Assembly (NCBI GenBank): GCA_034509735.1
Contig: JACGWO010000011.1
Span: 18,079,573 to 18,143,572, forward strand
DNA: 64,000 nt
Reading direction: 5' to 3'
From: Sesamum alatum
Taxonomy: Eukaryota > Streptophyta > Magnoliopsida > Lamiales > Pedaliaceae
The notes beneath the pieces are model-generated. The model ran no database searches. It worked only from the letters and a program-made list of their open reading frames with translations, and was not told where the DNA came from. Made by a program: the position numbers and the translations under genes. Below are positions 1 to 11,122 of the stretch, piece by piece. The number at the start of each line of letters is the position of its first letter. The stretch's first letter is position 1.

Positions 1-517
1 TAAAAATACATTTAAACCGTGACATTTAACATGGAAAGTTTATAATTCTAGCAAAAGGATTCTTAGCACTTAATGTACGTGATTAGTGATATTATCTTTA
101 TATGTCACTGATAATATTATTTTGTGTTGTACTGTTGCGCATAATAAATTAAGTTCTTTATAAGATACTGCGATTCTCCCTATATATAATTTTGTATATT
201 GTAAAGTGCCTATGTGTGGTGCTTTTAGAGTCTCTGTTTCCTTTTCTGAAGTCCTAATATGGTAATTGAGGAAAATTTTAATTTGTATTCGATTCAGTTA
301 AACTTAAATTAATTGTATAACAAGTATAATATACTTATTATATAATTAATATACAATTTAGAAAAAATAATTAATCACATAATAAGTATTCGGCCAAATT
401 ATTTCATCCGCACAAGAATTTTCCAGCAACAATTAGTCGGGGCATGCCACATGACATAAATCTAGAAAGTGGACTATGAAGTGAAATACAACTTGAAAAG
501 CCAAAACTAATTAGTTA
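1..517. other. AT-rich non-coding DNA
   Basis: No coding frame or recognisable element. If the reductase exon at 1553 belongs to an intact gene, this stretch is intron or lies between exons upstream of the window. Confidence 0.4.
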
Positions 518-628
518 CACTAGAAAAGAAATTAATATTAGCTATATTTTTAATGATCATGACTAAAAATTATGGTAAATAATTATTATTAATTACGGTT
601 AAATAAAAACCTATGTAAAAACTAGTTT

Positions 629-940
629 GGGGAAATTGCAATTTTGGTCCTGTATGTATAGGGGGTTTGCATTTTTAGTCCTGTATGATTTTATTTTCGC
701 AGTTTGGTCCTGTAAGTTCGTGATTTTCGCGTTTTTGGTCCTATTCCGGCGAAAATGGTTGGAAAGTTTTTTAAAATGTGGTCATGTGCCTCACACATGA
801 CTTTTTCCGGCCATTTTCGTCGAAATAGGACAAAAAACGCGAAAATCGCGAACTTATAGGACCAAAATGCAAAAATAAAATCGTACAGGACTAAAAATGC
901 CAACCCCCTATACATACAGGACCAAAATTGAAATTTTTCC
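629..940. mobile_element. Fold-back MITE, copy 1
   Basis: The 312-bp segment is nearly one long hairpin: arms start GGGGAAATTGCAATTTTGGT and return as the reverse complement ending TTTTTCC, with repeated TTTGGTCC/GGACCAAA blocks along each arm. It has no coding capacity. No clean target duplication was found. Frames that appear on either strand here are palindrome artefacts. Confidence 0.75.
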
Positions 941-977
941 TGAAAAATATTCTCATTAGTGATAACAAAAAATTATT

Positions 978-1290
978 GGGGAAATTACAATTTTGGTCCT
1001 GTATGTATAAGGGGGTTGGCATTTTTCGTCCTGTACGACTTTATTTTCGCATTTTGATCTTGTAAGTTCGCGATTTTCCTGATTTTGGTCCTATTCTGGA
1101 GAAAATGACCGGAAATTTTCTTAAAATGTGGTCATGTGCGTGGCACATGACTTTTTCCGGTCATTTTCGCCGGAATAGGACCAAAAACGCGAAAATCGCG
1201 AACTTACAGGACCAAAATGCGAAAATAAAATCGTACAGGACTAAAAATGTCAATCCCCTATACATACAGGACCAAAATTGCAATTCTCCC
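978..1290. mobile_element. Fold-back MITE, copy 2
   Basis: A second 313-bp member of the same hairpin family, in the same arrangement, 37 bp after copy 1. Arms start GGGGAAATTACAATTTTGGT and end GCAATTCTCCC. The two copies are very similar, so they are either independent insertions at one spot or a local duplication. Confidence 0.75.
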
Positions 1291-1552
1291 AAATTAGCTT
1301 TTCCACCATAAAAAACTTATTTTGCACGGCTTTTAGCCGTGGTAAAAAAATTCGCCATGGCTTTTAGCCATGACAAATATTTTAGCCACCCTCGCAAAAA
1401 CCACAGCCGACAACCATTACGTGGCCGTGGTCAATGACTATTCACTACGATTATTTAGTATTAACCCGCAACTAACCATGGTTAAATGTCCTATTTTTTA
1501 TAGTGTTATGACACATACATATAAAATCTTGATCAGTATTGATTAATGTTAG

Positions 1553-1937
1553 GTACTTCCCGAAAGGGATAGATATATACTTTGACAACGTGGGAGGTCA
1601 AATGTTGGAAGCAGCAATTCAGAATATGAACGATTTTGGTAGAGTGGCCACCTGCGGACTGATATCTGAATATACAGACAGCCAAAAAAGAGGCAAGCTG
1701 GATATGATGCGAGTACTCGCCAAAAGAATCAGGATAGAGGGATTTCTTTGTGTGGACTTTATGGATATATACCAAGAATTCATTTCAACTACTACTCAAT
1801 ATCTTCAAACAAGCAAGATTAAGGTCATGGAAGATATATCTTACGGTGTGGAGAGCATCCCGGAGGCCTTTCTTGATCTTTTCCATGGAAAAAATATTGG
1901 AAAAAAGGTGGTAAGAATTGCTGAAGAAGACGCATAA
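1553..1937 (+). CDS. 2-alkenal reductase (NADP+-dependent), terminal exon
   Basis: About 128 codons match the C-terminal half of plant NADPH-dependent double-bond reductases of the zinc-independent medium-chain dehydrogenase family, which reduce the C=C bond of 2-alkenals. Visible family hallmarks are GIDIYFDNVGG near the start (end of the nucleotide-binding domain) and LFHGKNIGKKVV close to the stop. A splice acceptor (TTAG before G-TAC-TTC) at 1551-1552 makes 1553 the likely exon start; the stop is TAA at 1935-1937. No earlier exon is visible in 1-1552, which is full of transposons. It is either the last exon of a gene that begins outside the window behind an enlarged intron, or a stranded fragment. 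The frame is intact and the C-terminus complete. Confidence 0.75.
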
Positions 1938-2689
1938 TATTGAATTGTCAAGATTACGCATTGCATTGTCGAAAATGCTTTTCAAATTTATCTATTCCAA
2001 ATATAAACATTTACATCATGTATATGTTTCGCTGTCGTGTCAAGGCGCATATTGTGTTAACTTATTGCATGAAAATGCCAAATAAATGAGTTATATATTG
2101 AAATGCATTATGATTAAGTTTCGTAAGTAATAGTCTCAATATTTAACTGAATATATATATATATATATTGGAAATAGATTTATTTTGCCGCTATATGATT
2201 TTTAAAATTTTTAGGGTGTGTTTGCAAGAGTTTCTACTTTTATATAAGTGATTTTCGTAGAAAAAGTTGGAAGTTGTAGTAGAATCAAAAGTGGGTAGTA
2301 TTTGTAAAAAAAAACGAAAAGCAAATAAAATTTAAATTGAGTAGTGTTTGAGCAAAATACACCTCTAAACTAAATTTAATTGATTAAAAATCATTTTGTA
2401 CAATTTATTAAAAGATGCTATTTTTGCTTAATATTTGTACTTATATCTTAATTATAATAATTATTTTTTTCTAAAATTTAAGAAATTTTATTTCAATTAG
2501 TATATCTCATATTTAATTTTTCACAAAATGGTTTATCATTTATATTATTAAAATATTTAATACTAATAGAAAAACTGGATGTTCCCATTATATAATATAA
2601 TTGTTCATTCATGCACAATAAATAAACTTGCATGATTGACAAAAAAAATTATGTTTTAATTAATAATAGCATTTTAATTTGTTTTATTT
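1938..2689. other. 3' flank, AT-rich, with MITE-like scrap
   Basis: No gene. A (TA)n run lies at about 2149-2169. From 2212 the text GGGTGTGTTTG resembles the ends of hAT-type MITEs, but no partner end was found. Confidence 0.35.
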
Positions 2690-3420
2690 CGCATGCAATG
2701 CATTTTATATGCTTTGAGTATTCTATATGCTTTATGTATGCTTATATTTATGCTTAGAAAATTGTTACTATTACGCATGCAAAACACTTAATATGTAATG
2801 AGGTCTCGTTCCATTAAAACTCTCAATTTGGTTGGACCAAGCTAAAATATTAGACCCCTAATAAATGGACTAGAGCCTAAGTGGTTCGTCCAAGCCTTCC
2901 ATCCATGACAAAGTGATGAAGCTAGTTTCAGTCAATTGCGTGGTATCACGAGTCGTGGCACGTCTTTTGTCCTAAAAATAAGCTGAACATTTGTTGTGAA
3001 CGAAGTGAATACACTCTTGTTACCTGTCTCATAAATCGTGGGGGTAGCAATGAGTGCTATGATTTAGTTGATGGGTCGGGACTGACGCCTTAATAACGTG
3101 ATTTGCTTGGAGTCCTCAGGATCACGTGAAAGGGTCAGGCAAAATATCTTGGGGATCTCGTTGGACGAGAATGGTATGGAATACCTCCCACAAGCTTATT
3201 TTCCATGCGAATCATAAAAGCGGGGTATGGAGAATTTCACTTGTGGACCTCACGCCCACTAGGAATTCGTTTCCCGAAACCCCGTTTGAGAGTGATGGGT
3301 TTTCGTAGAAATAGTGGGAGCGGTTAAGGACTAAAGACCAAGTCGTAACTTAAATTTAATATTACTTCATTCTGCTTACTAATTTCTGCTTTGTATATTG
3401 TGAATGTCTAAGTATGCACC
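2690..3420 (+). mobile_element. Copia untranslated leader fragment
   Basis: Non-coding. The block 2776-3010 has a clear second copy in the same orientation at about 60370-60610: shared stretches include ATGAGGTCTCG, TTGGTTGGACCAA-like text, GCCTTCCATCCA and ACGAGTCGTGGCAC. It directly precedes the gag remnant, so it is read as the 5' leader of the 2-kb-LTR copia family. Confidence 0.6.
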
Positions 3421-6400
3421 AAATGCAATACTAGAGGCTAGTTTATTAAATGGAACCAACTACATGAATTGGCTGTGAAATCTTAAGATGGTCTTAGATT
3501 TCAAGAACCTTAACTCACATGCCGGATGAGGACGTTCCTCAACCCTTGCCGGAGGAGTTGACAACTGAAGCAACGCTTGGCGTTCAATAGTTGAAGGACG
3601 GCCATCGGCAAGTCCACTGTGTCGTACTAGCCTCGATGATAAACGAGATCTAGAAGCAACACGACAAGCATGATGATGTTGGTTCAACTATGCTTCGTTT
3701 GCGTAATGTCTACGCGGTCCCGGACTAGCATGTAGGATGTAATGCAACGAAGGCATTTTTGGAGCTAAGATGACTAAAGGGACGTCTATACAAAGTACAT
3801 GGAGTGATGATGCTATCCCTAGTCGAGAAGCCCAAAAGACCTCTACGTCGGTCTTGAAATAGAGACATACATTGACGTTATCCTTCAGTCTCTTCCTCCC
3901 TCCTATGAGCCATTTATTATCAACATGAATAAACTTGAAAAAGATCTTCATGGGTTGATAATTATGTTGGTCTAGTATGAGGCAGCGATTGTAAAATCAA
4001 CGCCATTGGTACTAGTAGGAGAGGCTTCAACCTGTATAGCAAAAGGTAAGGGTGCCAGACTCCAAAAGAGGAAGAAGTCTAAGGTGACATCAGCTGCTAG
4101 CGCTTTGAGTGCTATTCCTATTACACCGCAAGGCAGAGGTAAAGGAAAGAGCATAAAGGGGTTAGCAGTCACGTTCATAAGATTCCTAAGAGCGTACGCA
4201 TTTACTCGTAAAAGGGCTATTGAAAGAGGGAGTATCCTAAGCCCCTCTCCAATGAAGGTAAAATTTGATAGTGAGTATTGACATGATCTCTTTACTTTGT
4301 TTGGTATTGGATATCGTTCTTGTCACAAATCTGTGGGTGGTTTGCAGAAAGTAATAAGGATGTAAAAGCCAAGAATAGTTCTAGGATTCAACAGTGGCAA
4401 GGCCATTACTGAAAAGGACTATAGACTTGTTAGGCCTATAATCGTGATCATGTTAGGATAGTTTATAGGAATTACGTAACCTAGCATGATCAAGAGTATG
4501 TCTCTTTGTTGGACAAAGGTTTTATTTCATACATATTTGATCAACAAAATTATTGAACATTGATTTATGTTTGCTAGTGTTTACACGTAAATTCCTAGAA
4601 CACTATCCCATAAAAGGTTTATGATACTCAAAATTCAAATGATCTAAATGGATTAATCAAGACCAACTTACAGATTTGCATCCGCAAGAAGCTAGGGCGG
4701 TTCCCTCTTATTAAAGATGAGTAAATTGGAAAGTTCGATGAATCTAGAAATAGACGATTCGAATTGACTAAATTCACGAGTCTTTTCTGAATAAGAAAAA
4801 GTCTGATAGCGCTTTGTTTGACAAAGTTGGCTTGCCAAATAGTCTATTAGATGGGATCTAGTAAGACAACTGTAGGTACTGAATACATAAGACCATAAGA
4901 GGGTTTAGGAGTCTAAAGGTCCCATAGGAGGTTTCGGAATTAGACTTGAGGTGGTGAACCGGAAATGATCGCAAAATTAAACCTATTTTGATAGGTTCGA
5001 AAAGGCTGTATATTTAGTAGGAGTTCTTGAGCATCCTGTTGAGAATGGAATTTTCAATGAAATGCTTTCCGTAAAGGCCAAGTATGACGGTCTCTGATAA
5101 AGGGACTGATCGAGCCTCGTTGGACGGGGCTCGATCGAAGTTTCACCAAATTACCATAGCCCGTATAGTCATAGACTCGAAAATTGCCAATGTGAGAAAC
5201 GTGGCATCTTGCTATAAGTCACGCACTATCGTGCCATGGTTTGGCAAGCTTGGGTTCCGAAAAAGTCCTTGAGCATGTAGGAGGATCCTACATACGACAA
5301 AATACTAGAGGGAGATAAATTAGACTCGGTGTCTAATTTGTACAGGTTTACGGCAGAATAATGCTAAAGTTGCTATGATCGCATTTCTTACTTAAACTGA
5401 TCATATTCCAGTCCCCTTGAGACCAAACCCGAATGTCGTAGAGGTGCAAGTGATCAGGTTAAGTTCGGTCAAAATTGGATAGTGATCCAAATGACCTGCG
5501 GAACGTGATGTTGAACATCGTAGTTGGATTTTACAGAGACGAGCCATAGAATCTGCTAGAAAATTCAAACAAGCTTTGAAATACCGCATAACTGGAATAA
5601 TCATTTTGATGAGCTCATACGGAGTATGACTGGTCTTGAACGACGTAGGTGATCAGTGGGAGTAGAAATTATGTTCCAAGTGTTTAAGTGTGTGATGTCT
5701 TGCTCATCATAGATGAATTCAAGACATTAGGAATCACTGAAACACAACCATAACTCACGAAAATTCTCCATGACATTTTAAGGGATCCCACATACATATC
5801 ATGAATTGAGCTTTTTGAAGACTCAGTCAGGATAGAATGATGAGAAAGCTCAAATATGTAGAGGGATAAGTGGGTCGAGACTCAGTCATGGTTAGACTGA
5901 TGAGAAAGCTTAGATACTATGAATAAAGTATTAAGCCATTCAAGACTTAGTCACGGTAAGACTAATGAGAAGGCTTGGATGTTGAGTATCCCCTACGTCT
6001 TAACCCCAGATGAACATGCGATATATTTACTTGGTGCATAGGATACGATGTGGGTGTGCTTCTTGCATGACTCAACAGAAATCGGTAATGCACTAAGGGG
6101 TTGAAGACATCAATCAAGAACAATCCTTAAGCACCTGAATACGGACGAAAGATGTGTTCTCGATGCACCGTCTGTGGAGAGTTGTTTTGGAAGGCTAAAG
6201 CGATACTAGCTTCCAAAACGTCGTGAAAATTGGTTAGTCACAAAGGTATGCACGGCCAGACTCAAAGATGATTGCAATGGATAGTGGTTATGGATGAAAA
6301 CCGCATCCATAGGATGGATGTGGTGCCTAGCACGGCCAAGTCGATGGTCGCCTAAATGGCGAACAACCAGGCTATGGCAAAGGTTATGGCCCAAGATCCC

Positions 6401-6490
6401 ATCACAAGATCCACAGAAAATTCTAAGACAATCACCATCTCCGGGCGGCGATGGTGGATAGAGGTAACACGGTTAGACCGTATTCATCAT
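3421..6490 (+). pseudogene. Decayed Ty1/copia gag-pol
   Basis: Read through stops and frameshifts, the order is that of a copia polyprotein. Gag: LEASLLNGTNYMNWL near 3432, LQSLPPSYEPFII near 3883 and a KGKGARLQKRKK basic stretch near 4040. Integrase/linker: GDKLDSVSNLYRF near 5312. Reverse transcriptase: a trace like NWNNHFDELI near 5590. RNase H: a trace like GPRSHHKIHRKF near 6390. At 3.1 kb it is well below the usual 4-4.5 kb, so large deletions have occurred (zinc knuckle, protease and most of RT are not seen). Dozens of nonsense changes show an old copy with no function. A minus-strand copy of its 3' two-thirds is at 56200-58342. Confidence 0.75.
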
Positions 6491-8036
6491 TGGAAACGAC
6501 AGTCTCTTACATAAGAAGGTTGTATCTTAAATCTGGCAAGCAGTGATCGTGTCATAAGACATGGCCATCCTAAGCCTTGTTCCGTGCAGTCGGAGTACGT
6601 AAAGAGGACGGTGGATTCCAAGATAGGATCTGTAGATTATCACAGCGAGATCTCCTTTGCGCTCTGAGATGGTTTAGACTCTCAAAGTCTATGGCCATAG
6701 CACTTGATTGAGTGCGAAAGGATTTCCTACGTCAAACATAGAGTTAAACCTATCTCGAGTTTGAAGCATAGATGCCTAAGTCAAGGATGGGAATCGACAT
6801 CCTATTCCATGTCGTAGACTAAGGTCGGAAGATACGCGACAGTAGGACCGTACCTGTATGTAACTCGGAGCCTAAATATTCACGCCATATATTCACCTAG
6901 TCTCAAGTGCCATGAACCATTGCTAGACGGCCACCCATGGTGACGGACTACTTTGGTTATGAGATAACAAGAAGTAGGTCCAAGTCTAGCTGAGGGTAAA
7001 CCTAAAGAGTCACACCCCCTTCACCGGATGTGAAAGGAGTTAATTTGGAATTAATTCCGGGATAAGGTCTAATTTAATAGGATTAAATTATACTTCTTGG
7101 AGATTTAAGCCTTGATGGATTAATTAAATTAATCGGGCTTGAGCTCATAAATTGGATTTATGGATTTAATGAAGCATGGGCTTTTGTTTTAATTAGATTA
7201 AAAGCGTGAATTAATTAGTGGGCTTGGAATATTAAATAGGATTTAGTATAGAGTCAATTGAACCTTTGGACTATTTAATTTAGAATTAAATAGGCCCATT
7301 CCATAAAGCCCATCGAAAATGGATGGACGGGATTTGATCTAGTGATTGATGAGATGAAGGACCATGATTAATTTGACTTAATCAAAGCATAGGTTGACTA
7401 GGGTTTGACTAGGTCAAAATCCTAGTCAAAGTGTGCCTCTTTAGAAGAGGTTGAGTAGGAATAGGAAACTATGTTTTCTATAAATACTCAAAACACACAC
7501 ACACACACATACCAATCTCTACACATTATTCCATCTCCCTTGTCTCTTAATCTCGTCCACTCTCTACTCTCTCCAAGTTTTCCTTTGTTCTTCTCGCTTT
7601 ATTCAAGGTATAACATAAGAGACGTCGATAGCGTTAATCAATAGCGTTGTATCGATGTCTCTTCTCCCCGAAACGATCTCTTGCTAGCACGAGAGTTCGT
7701 TACTTTCCGGTGAAGCGTGTGGACGATTTAGAGGGTCTCTACTTTGGGATCTTGGTGCAACACGGGGTACAATGCGTGTAGCCGAACGAAGAAGACTACG
7801 AGGGTAATATTTCCTTTTTATGTTTCTTGTTCTCTAAATTCTATGGCCTCCATGTTGTGTACTTTATTGAACATGAGATACACCGAACCCCCGGGAGAAT
7901 CAAGTGCACACCCCTTGATCCGTTATGCATGTATGATGTATGTTTAATTCTGTTTATTTTACACTTTGCAATTTTATATTCGCAACTCCTGCGCTTCCAC
8001 CGCGCTCCCTCCCGGGCCGATCCATGCTCGCTTTCA
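6491..8036 (+). repeat. Copia LTR (2-kb family), 5'-truncated
   Basis: The 3' three-quarters of the family LTR, ending in TCGCTTTCA at 8036 (LTRs of this family end in CA). Blocks shared with the other copies include CTAGACGGCCACCCATGG near 6925, GAGTCACAC near 7007 and GAGATACACCGAAC near 7874. A TATA-like CTATAAATA is at 7479-7487. The first 0.5 kb of the LTR and the last part of the internal region are missing at a junction near 6480-6515. Frames across it are not genes. Confidence 0.8.
7479..7487 (+). promoter_or_regulatory. Putative LTR TATA box
   Basis: CTATAAATA in the LTR, at the same relative place as TATATAAA in the solo LTR at 52735. By analogy this is the retroelement promoter; the host element is defective. 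Confidence 0.35.
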
Positions 8037-9780
8037 ATGATAACGTCGAGTGTGGTCTAGCATAAACCCTGAATAGAAGACTCACCTCCGCTAATGCTCC
8101 ACACATGCTCAGGAGCATCTCAACAAAGGCAACTGTGATCAATTTCTACATGAATACGTGACAGTCATACCTCTTCATGCTGTGCATCCTCAACTTCATC
8201 ATGTTGATGGAACGGGAAATTAGATGCGTATCCATCAGGAAGCATTAGACAACAAATCCTATCACATATCCTCCTCTTCTGCTCCTTCGAAGGGTATATT
8301 CCACCATAGGCATAGCGTTCGGTCTCCTTTTGTCCACCTCAAGCTCCAGCCGATTACATTTGATTGTCAAGTCTTCTCGTGCTTTCAGATAGTCCTTCGT
8401 TTTTTTTCTTATATGTCTATCTCGGAGTTGAATATGTTGTAAAACACATTCTTCTCAATGTGCATGACATAAATGTTGTGGCGTATCAGATGCACTGACC
8501 AGTATGGAAGATCCCAAATATGCTTTTCTTCATCCACTTGTGGTCGCTACCATAGCCTGGTGGGAGTGTCAATGGTTCTTCAACTGCAGGACTCAACTCT
8601 GCCACCCAATCGGGAATCTGCTCCCCAGTCAGCCTTAGGCGTGCTATCTTCCTTTCCACCCAATTTGTAGTGAAGGCTTTCTTGTTCCTACGGTACGAAT
8701 GGTCCTAGGGGAGAAACTATATGTGGCAATCAAAGTAGCATGCCTTCTTGTTGTGCTACAGATGGAATGCCCGTTTGTCATCCATACAAACTAGACACTC
8801 CATAACACCAGTGGTACTTCAACCAGACGCCATCCTATAAGCGAGTACGTGTTACGATCCACATCAATGCTGTGCGCATCATGAATGCAAAGTTCGTTGC
8901 ATTGTCGTGCATTTGTACACCTACATGCCACAATTGCAACAACTCCTCAATCAACGGCTCCAAGTACACATTGATTAGACGCTTCAAATTTGACAGGTCA
9001 GGGGTCACCATCCTTAGGAACATATACTCTAACTTCATACACATCCCCGGTGGGAGATTGTAAGGTGTAAGTATAACCGGCCAACATGAGTACGTATGAC
9101 CATACTGATCGTGTGGCACAAACCCGTCTATGCACAACCTAGGCCTAACATTATGGGCTCCAACGCAAAATTGATATATGTCTGGTCGAAATGCCTAAGC
9201 CTTTGCATCGGACAGATGACACATGGAGCCCTCCTTCGTCTAATGTGTGGCATGCCACGCCATGTGCTCCATAGTCGCTATCGAAGCATACAACCTCTGT
9301 AGTAGGAGAGTAAGCGGCAGGTACCTAAGAACGACATAGGCGGACTTCTTGCGGCGGAGGTCTCACTCCCTTGTCGGAGTGCACCTAGCGTCTCTATAAA
9401 ACTTCGAGTAGTCCAGATCCATGTTATCCTTCCAATACAACATGCAATCCTTTTGTACCCACATCAATCTTCTCAATAGGTAACCCAAATTCCTTATCAA
9501 CTTCTTCGTACTATAGTAATCGGTGGACGAGTTGTGATCGCGAGGCAATATATTATCAGCCCATTGGGACCTGATCATAGCATCTCTTAGAAAAATTATT
9601 CTCGACCTTGATGTTCACCAGTCCAGCAACCGTTGTCAACTGAGATTGGAAACAACAATTCCACAATGGTTGGTCGACATCATGCACTACATCAAAAAAT
9701 GATCTGACAATCCTGACATATAATCATAGGGGCCCTCGTCGTACCACGAACTAGGACTAGCATCAATAGAACAGGACCTT
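8037..9780 (-). pseudogene. CACTA transposase (TNP2/TNPD type) remnant
   Basis: Several minus-strand blocks match the conserved plant CACTA transposase, in the right order from right to left: KDCMLYWKDNMDLDYSKF (about 9410-9470), SMCHLSDAKA near 9220, the long open stretch 9137-8835 containing YSCWPVILTPYNLPPGMCMK, RRNKKAFTTNWVERKIA near 8660, VMHIEKNVFYNIFN-like text near 8450, and ITVAFVEMLLSMCGAL near 8110. Frameshifts and stops separate the blocks, so no working transposase can be made. The family excises and inserts CACTA elements by binding their ends. The copy breaks off at the junction with the copia LTR. Confidence 0.8.
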
Positions 9781-10538
9781 GTCACATCTCAGGCACACCC
9801 TCGTGTTAAGAAGAAAAAAAAAATTGGGTCGGCTGCATCAAAAACCAACCTCTGTGCCCAATCTATTTGTTGTTCATCACCCCACTGCATACTACTCTCC
9901 TCCTGAGCAGCTAGAGTTTGCTGCTCCAGCAGTAATAGACGGGCAGTCACTTCATCAAAGTACTCATGCACCCTCTCCTCTCCATCAGAAATTCAATTTA
10001 ATATTCCGGCATAAACCCTCTCATACACAAGTTAAAATTGACCTCGTCAGGTGTTCTAATCCTTTTGCTTTTCCACTTCTAACACGGGCACCCAATCTTC
10101 TCGTTGTCCATATGTCTATGCTAACACTTGCCTCATTCCGTGAAAGTATTAACACCATTCTCAAACTCCACCGAAAGACCCACCATTCTCATGAGGTTCT
10201 TCTCACACATCCATCTCCTCAATTGTCTAAACACGATGATCACTTCATATACACATATATATAGTTATATTTCGACCTACAAATTGGCTAAACTTTATTA
10301 ATACTTATTATTCAAATATAAGATAAAAAACTATAATAATTAAACTGCACAGTAATTAACAAAATATAGTTCAAGTTGTTACCTGGTCAACCAACTAAAG
10401 AGATCAACGATATACGATAAAATAACGCAATTCTAGCTTATAAACTGTATATACTTGAAAACCAGAGAGAGATTTAGAGTGTGTGTAGTTTATCAATTCT
10501 AGAAGAATTGAAATGAAATTAAATGAAATCAACACGCA

Positions 10539-10577
<39 letters not shown>

Positions 10578-10734
10578 AGATTATTTGGAGTGATTGTTGG
10601 AACAGCCGTTGGAGCGACCAATATAGCCGTTAACATATAGTCATTAGACTAAAGAGCTCATTATTGGAACGAAATTTTTAACCAAATATTGCTTTCGTAG
10701 AAAGGCCTTATCAATAGAAACGACTTTTGTAGTG
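8037..10734 (-). mobile_element. CACTA (En/Spm) element, 3'-truncated
   Basis: The right end, read on the minus strand, starts CACTACAAAAGTCGTTTC (10734 leftward), a typical CACTA terminus. Transposase remnants follow to the left, in the expected orientation, until the sequence stops at the LTR end at 8036. Subterminal text carries repeated short motifs such as GGAACG/CGTTCC. An (AC)n(AT)n run lies at 10535-10578. The opposite terminus is absent, so this is a truncated 5' half. Confidence 0.65.
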
Positions 10735-11122
10735 GCAAGTTAGTATTACAAATTTGTAACGGTGTTTACATGAAATTGGTTTTGATAATCCCATATTTCG
10801 CGTGGCCATTACATTGTAAACTAGGTTGTTCCAAAAACAGTTGCAAATGTTCAACACCTTCCAATTTGTACCAGCTTTTTACAACGGACATTCCGCACTA
10901 CAAATGTGTAAAGACTTTCAACATAATTTTAAAATAACTTTTTTCATAATTTGTGTACTCCTTACAATTCAAAGTGAGCAATGCCAAACAATGTTCCGGA
11001 CATGAAACGACCGGTGATTTGTAATGCATCATTAAAAGGCATTTGGAACGGCTGTTGTAACTCTTCTGTCATTTCAAAAAGGCCAATTTCATTTTATTAG
11101 CTCTTTGATGTCAGCAACGGAT
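10735..11122. other. Non-coding DNA with transposon-like short repeats
   Basis: No frame. Motifs such as GTAACGGTG, GTTCCAAAAAC and GGAACGGCTG resemble subterminal repeats of a CACTA or related element, but no end could be defined. Confidence 0.3.

Larger units (their letters stand above)
518..1505. mobile_element. CACTA-like non-autonomous element
   Basis: The left end reads CACTAGAAAAGAAATT and the right end, on the minus strand, CACTATAAAAAATAGG. The 3-bp direct repeat TTA flanks both ends (515-517 and 1506-1508), as expected for the CACTA (En/Spm) superfamily. Short motifs resembling ATGGTTAAA and small palindromes built on GGCTTTTAGCC recur near the right end, like subterminal transposase-binding repeats. 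There is no transposase frame. Two fold-back MITEs occupy the middle. A 3-bp duplication alone is weak evidence; the terminal pentamers plus the duplication make it plausible. Confidence 0.5.

Noticed and set aside
691..1311. Frames of 68-74 codons on both strands
   Set aside because: They follow the arms of fold-back MITEs; both strands open because the DNA is palindromic.
9779..10264. 161-codon plus-strand frame
   Set aside because: It is antisense to the CACTA transposase region, with no family resemblance and low-complexity His/Pro/Ser composition.
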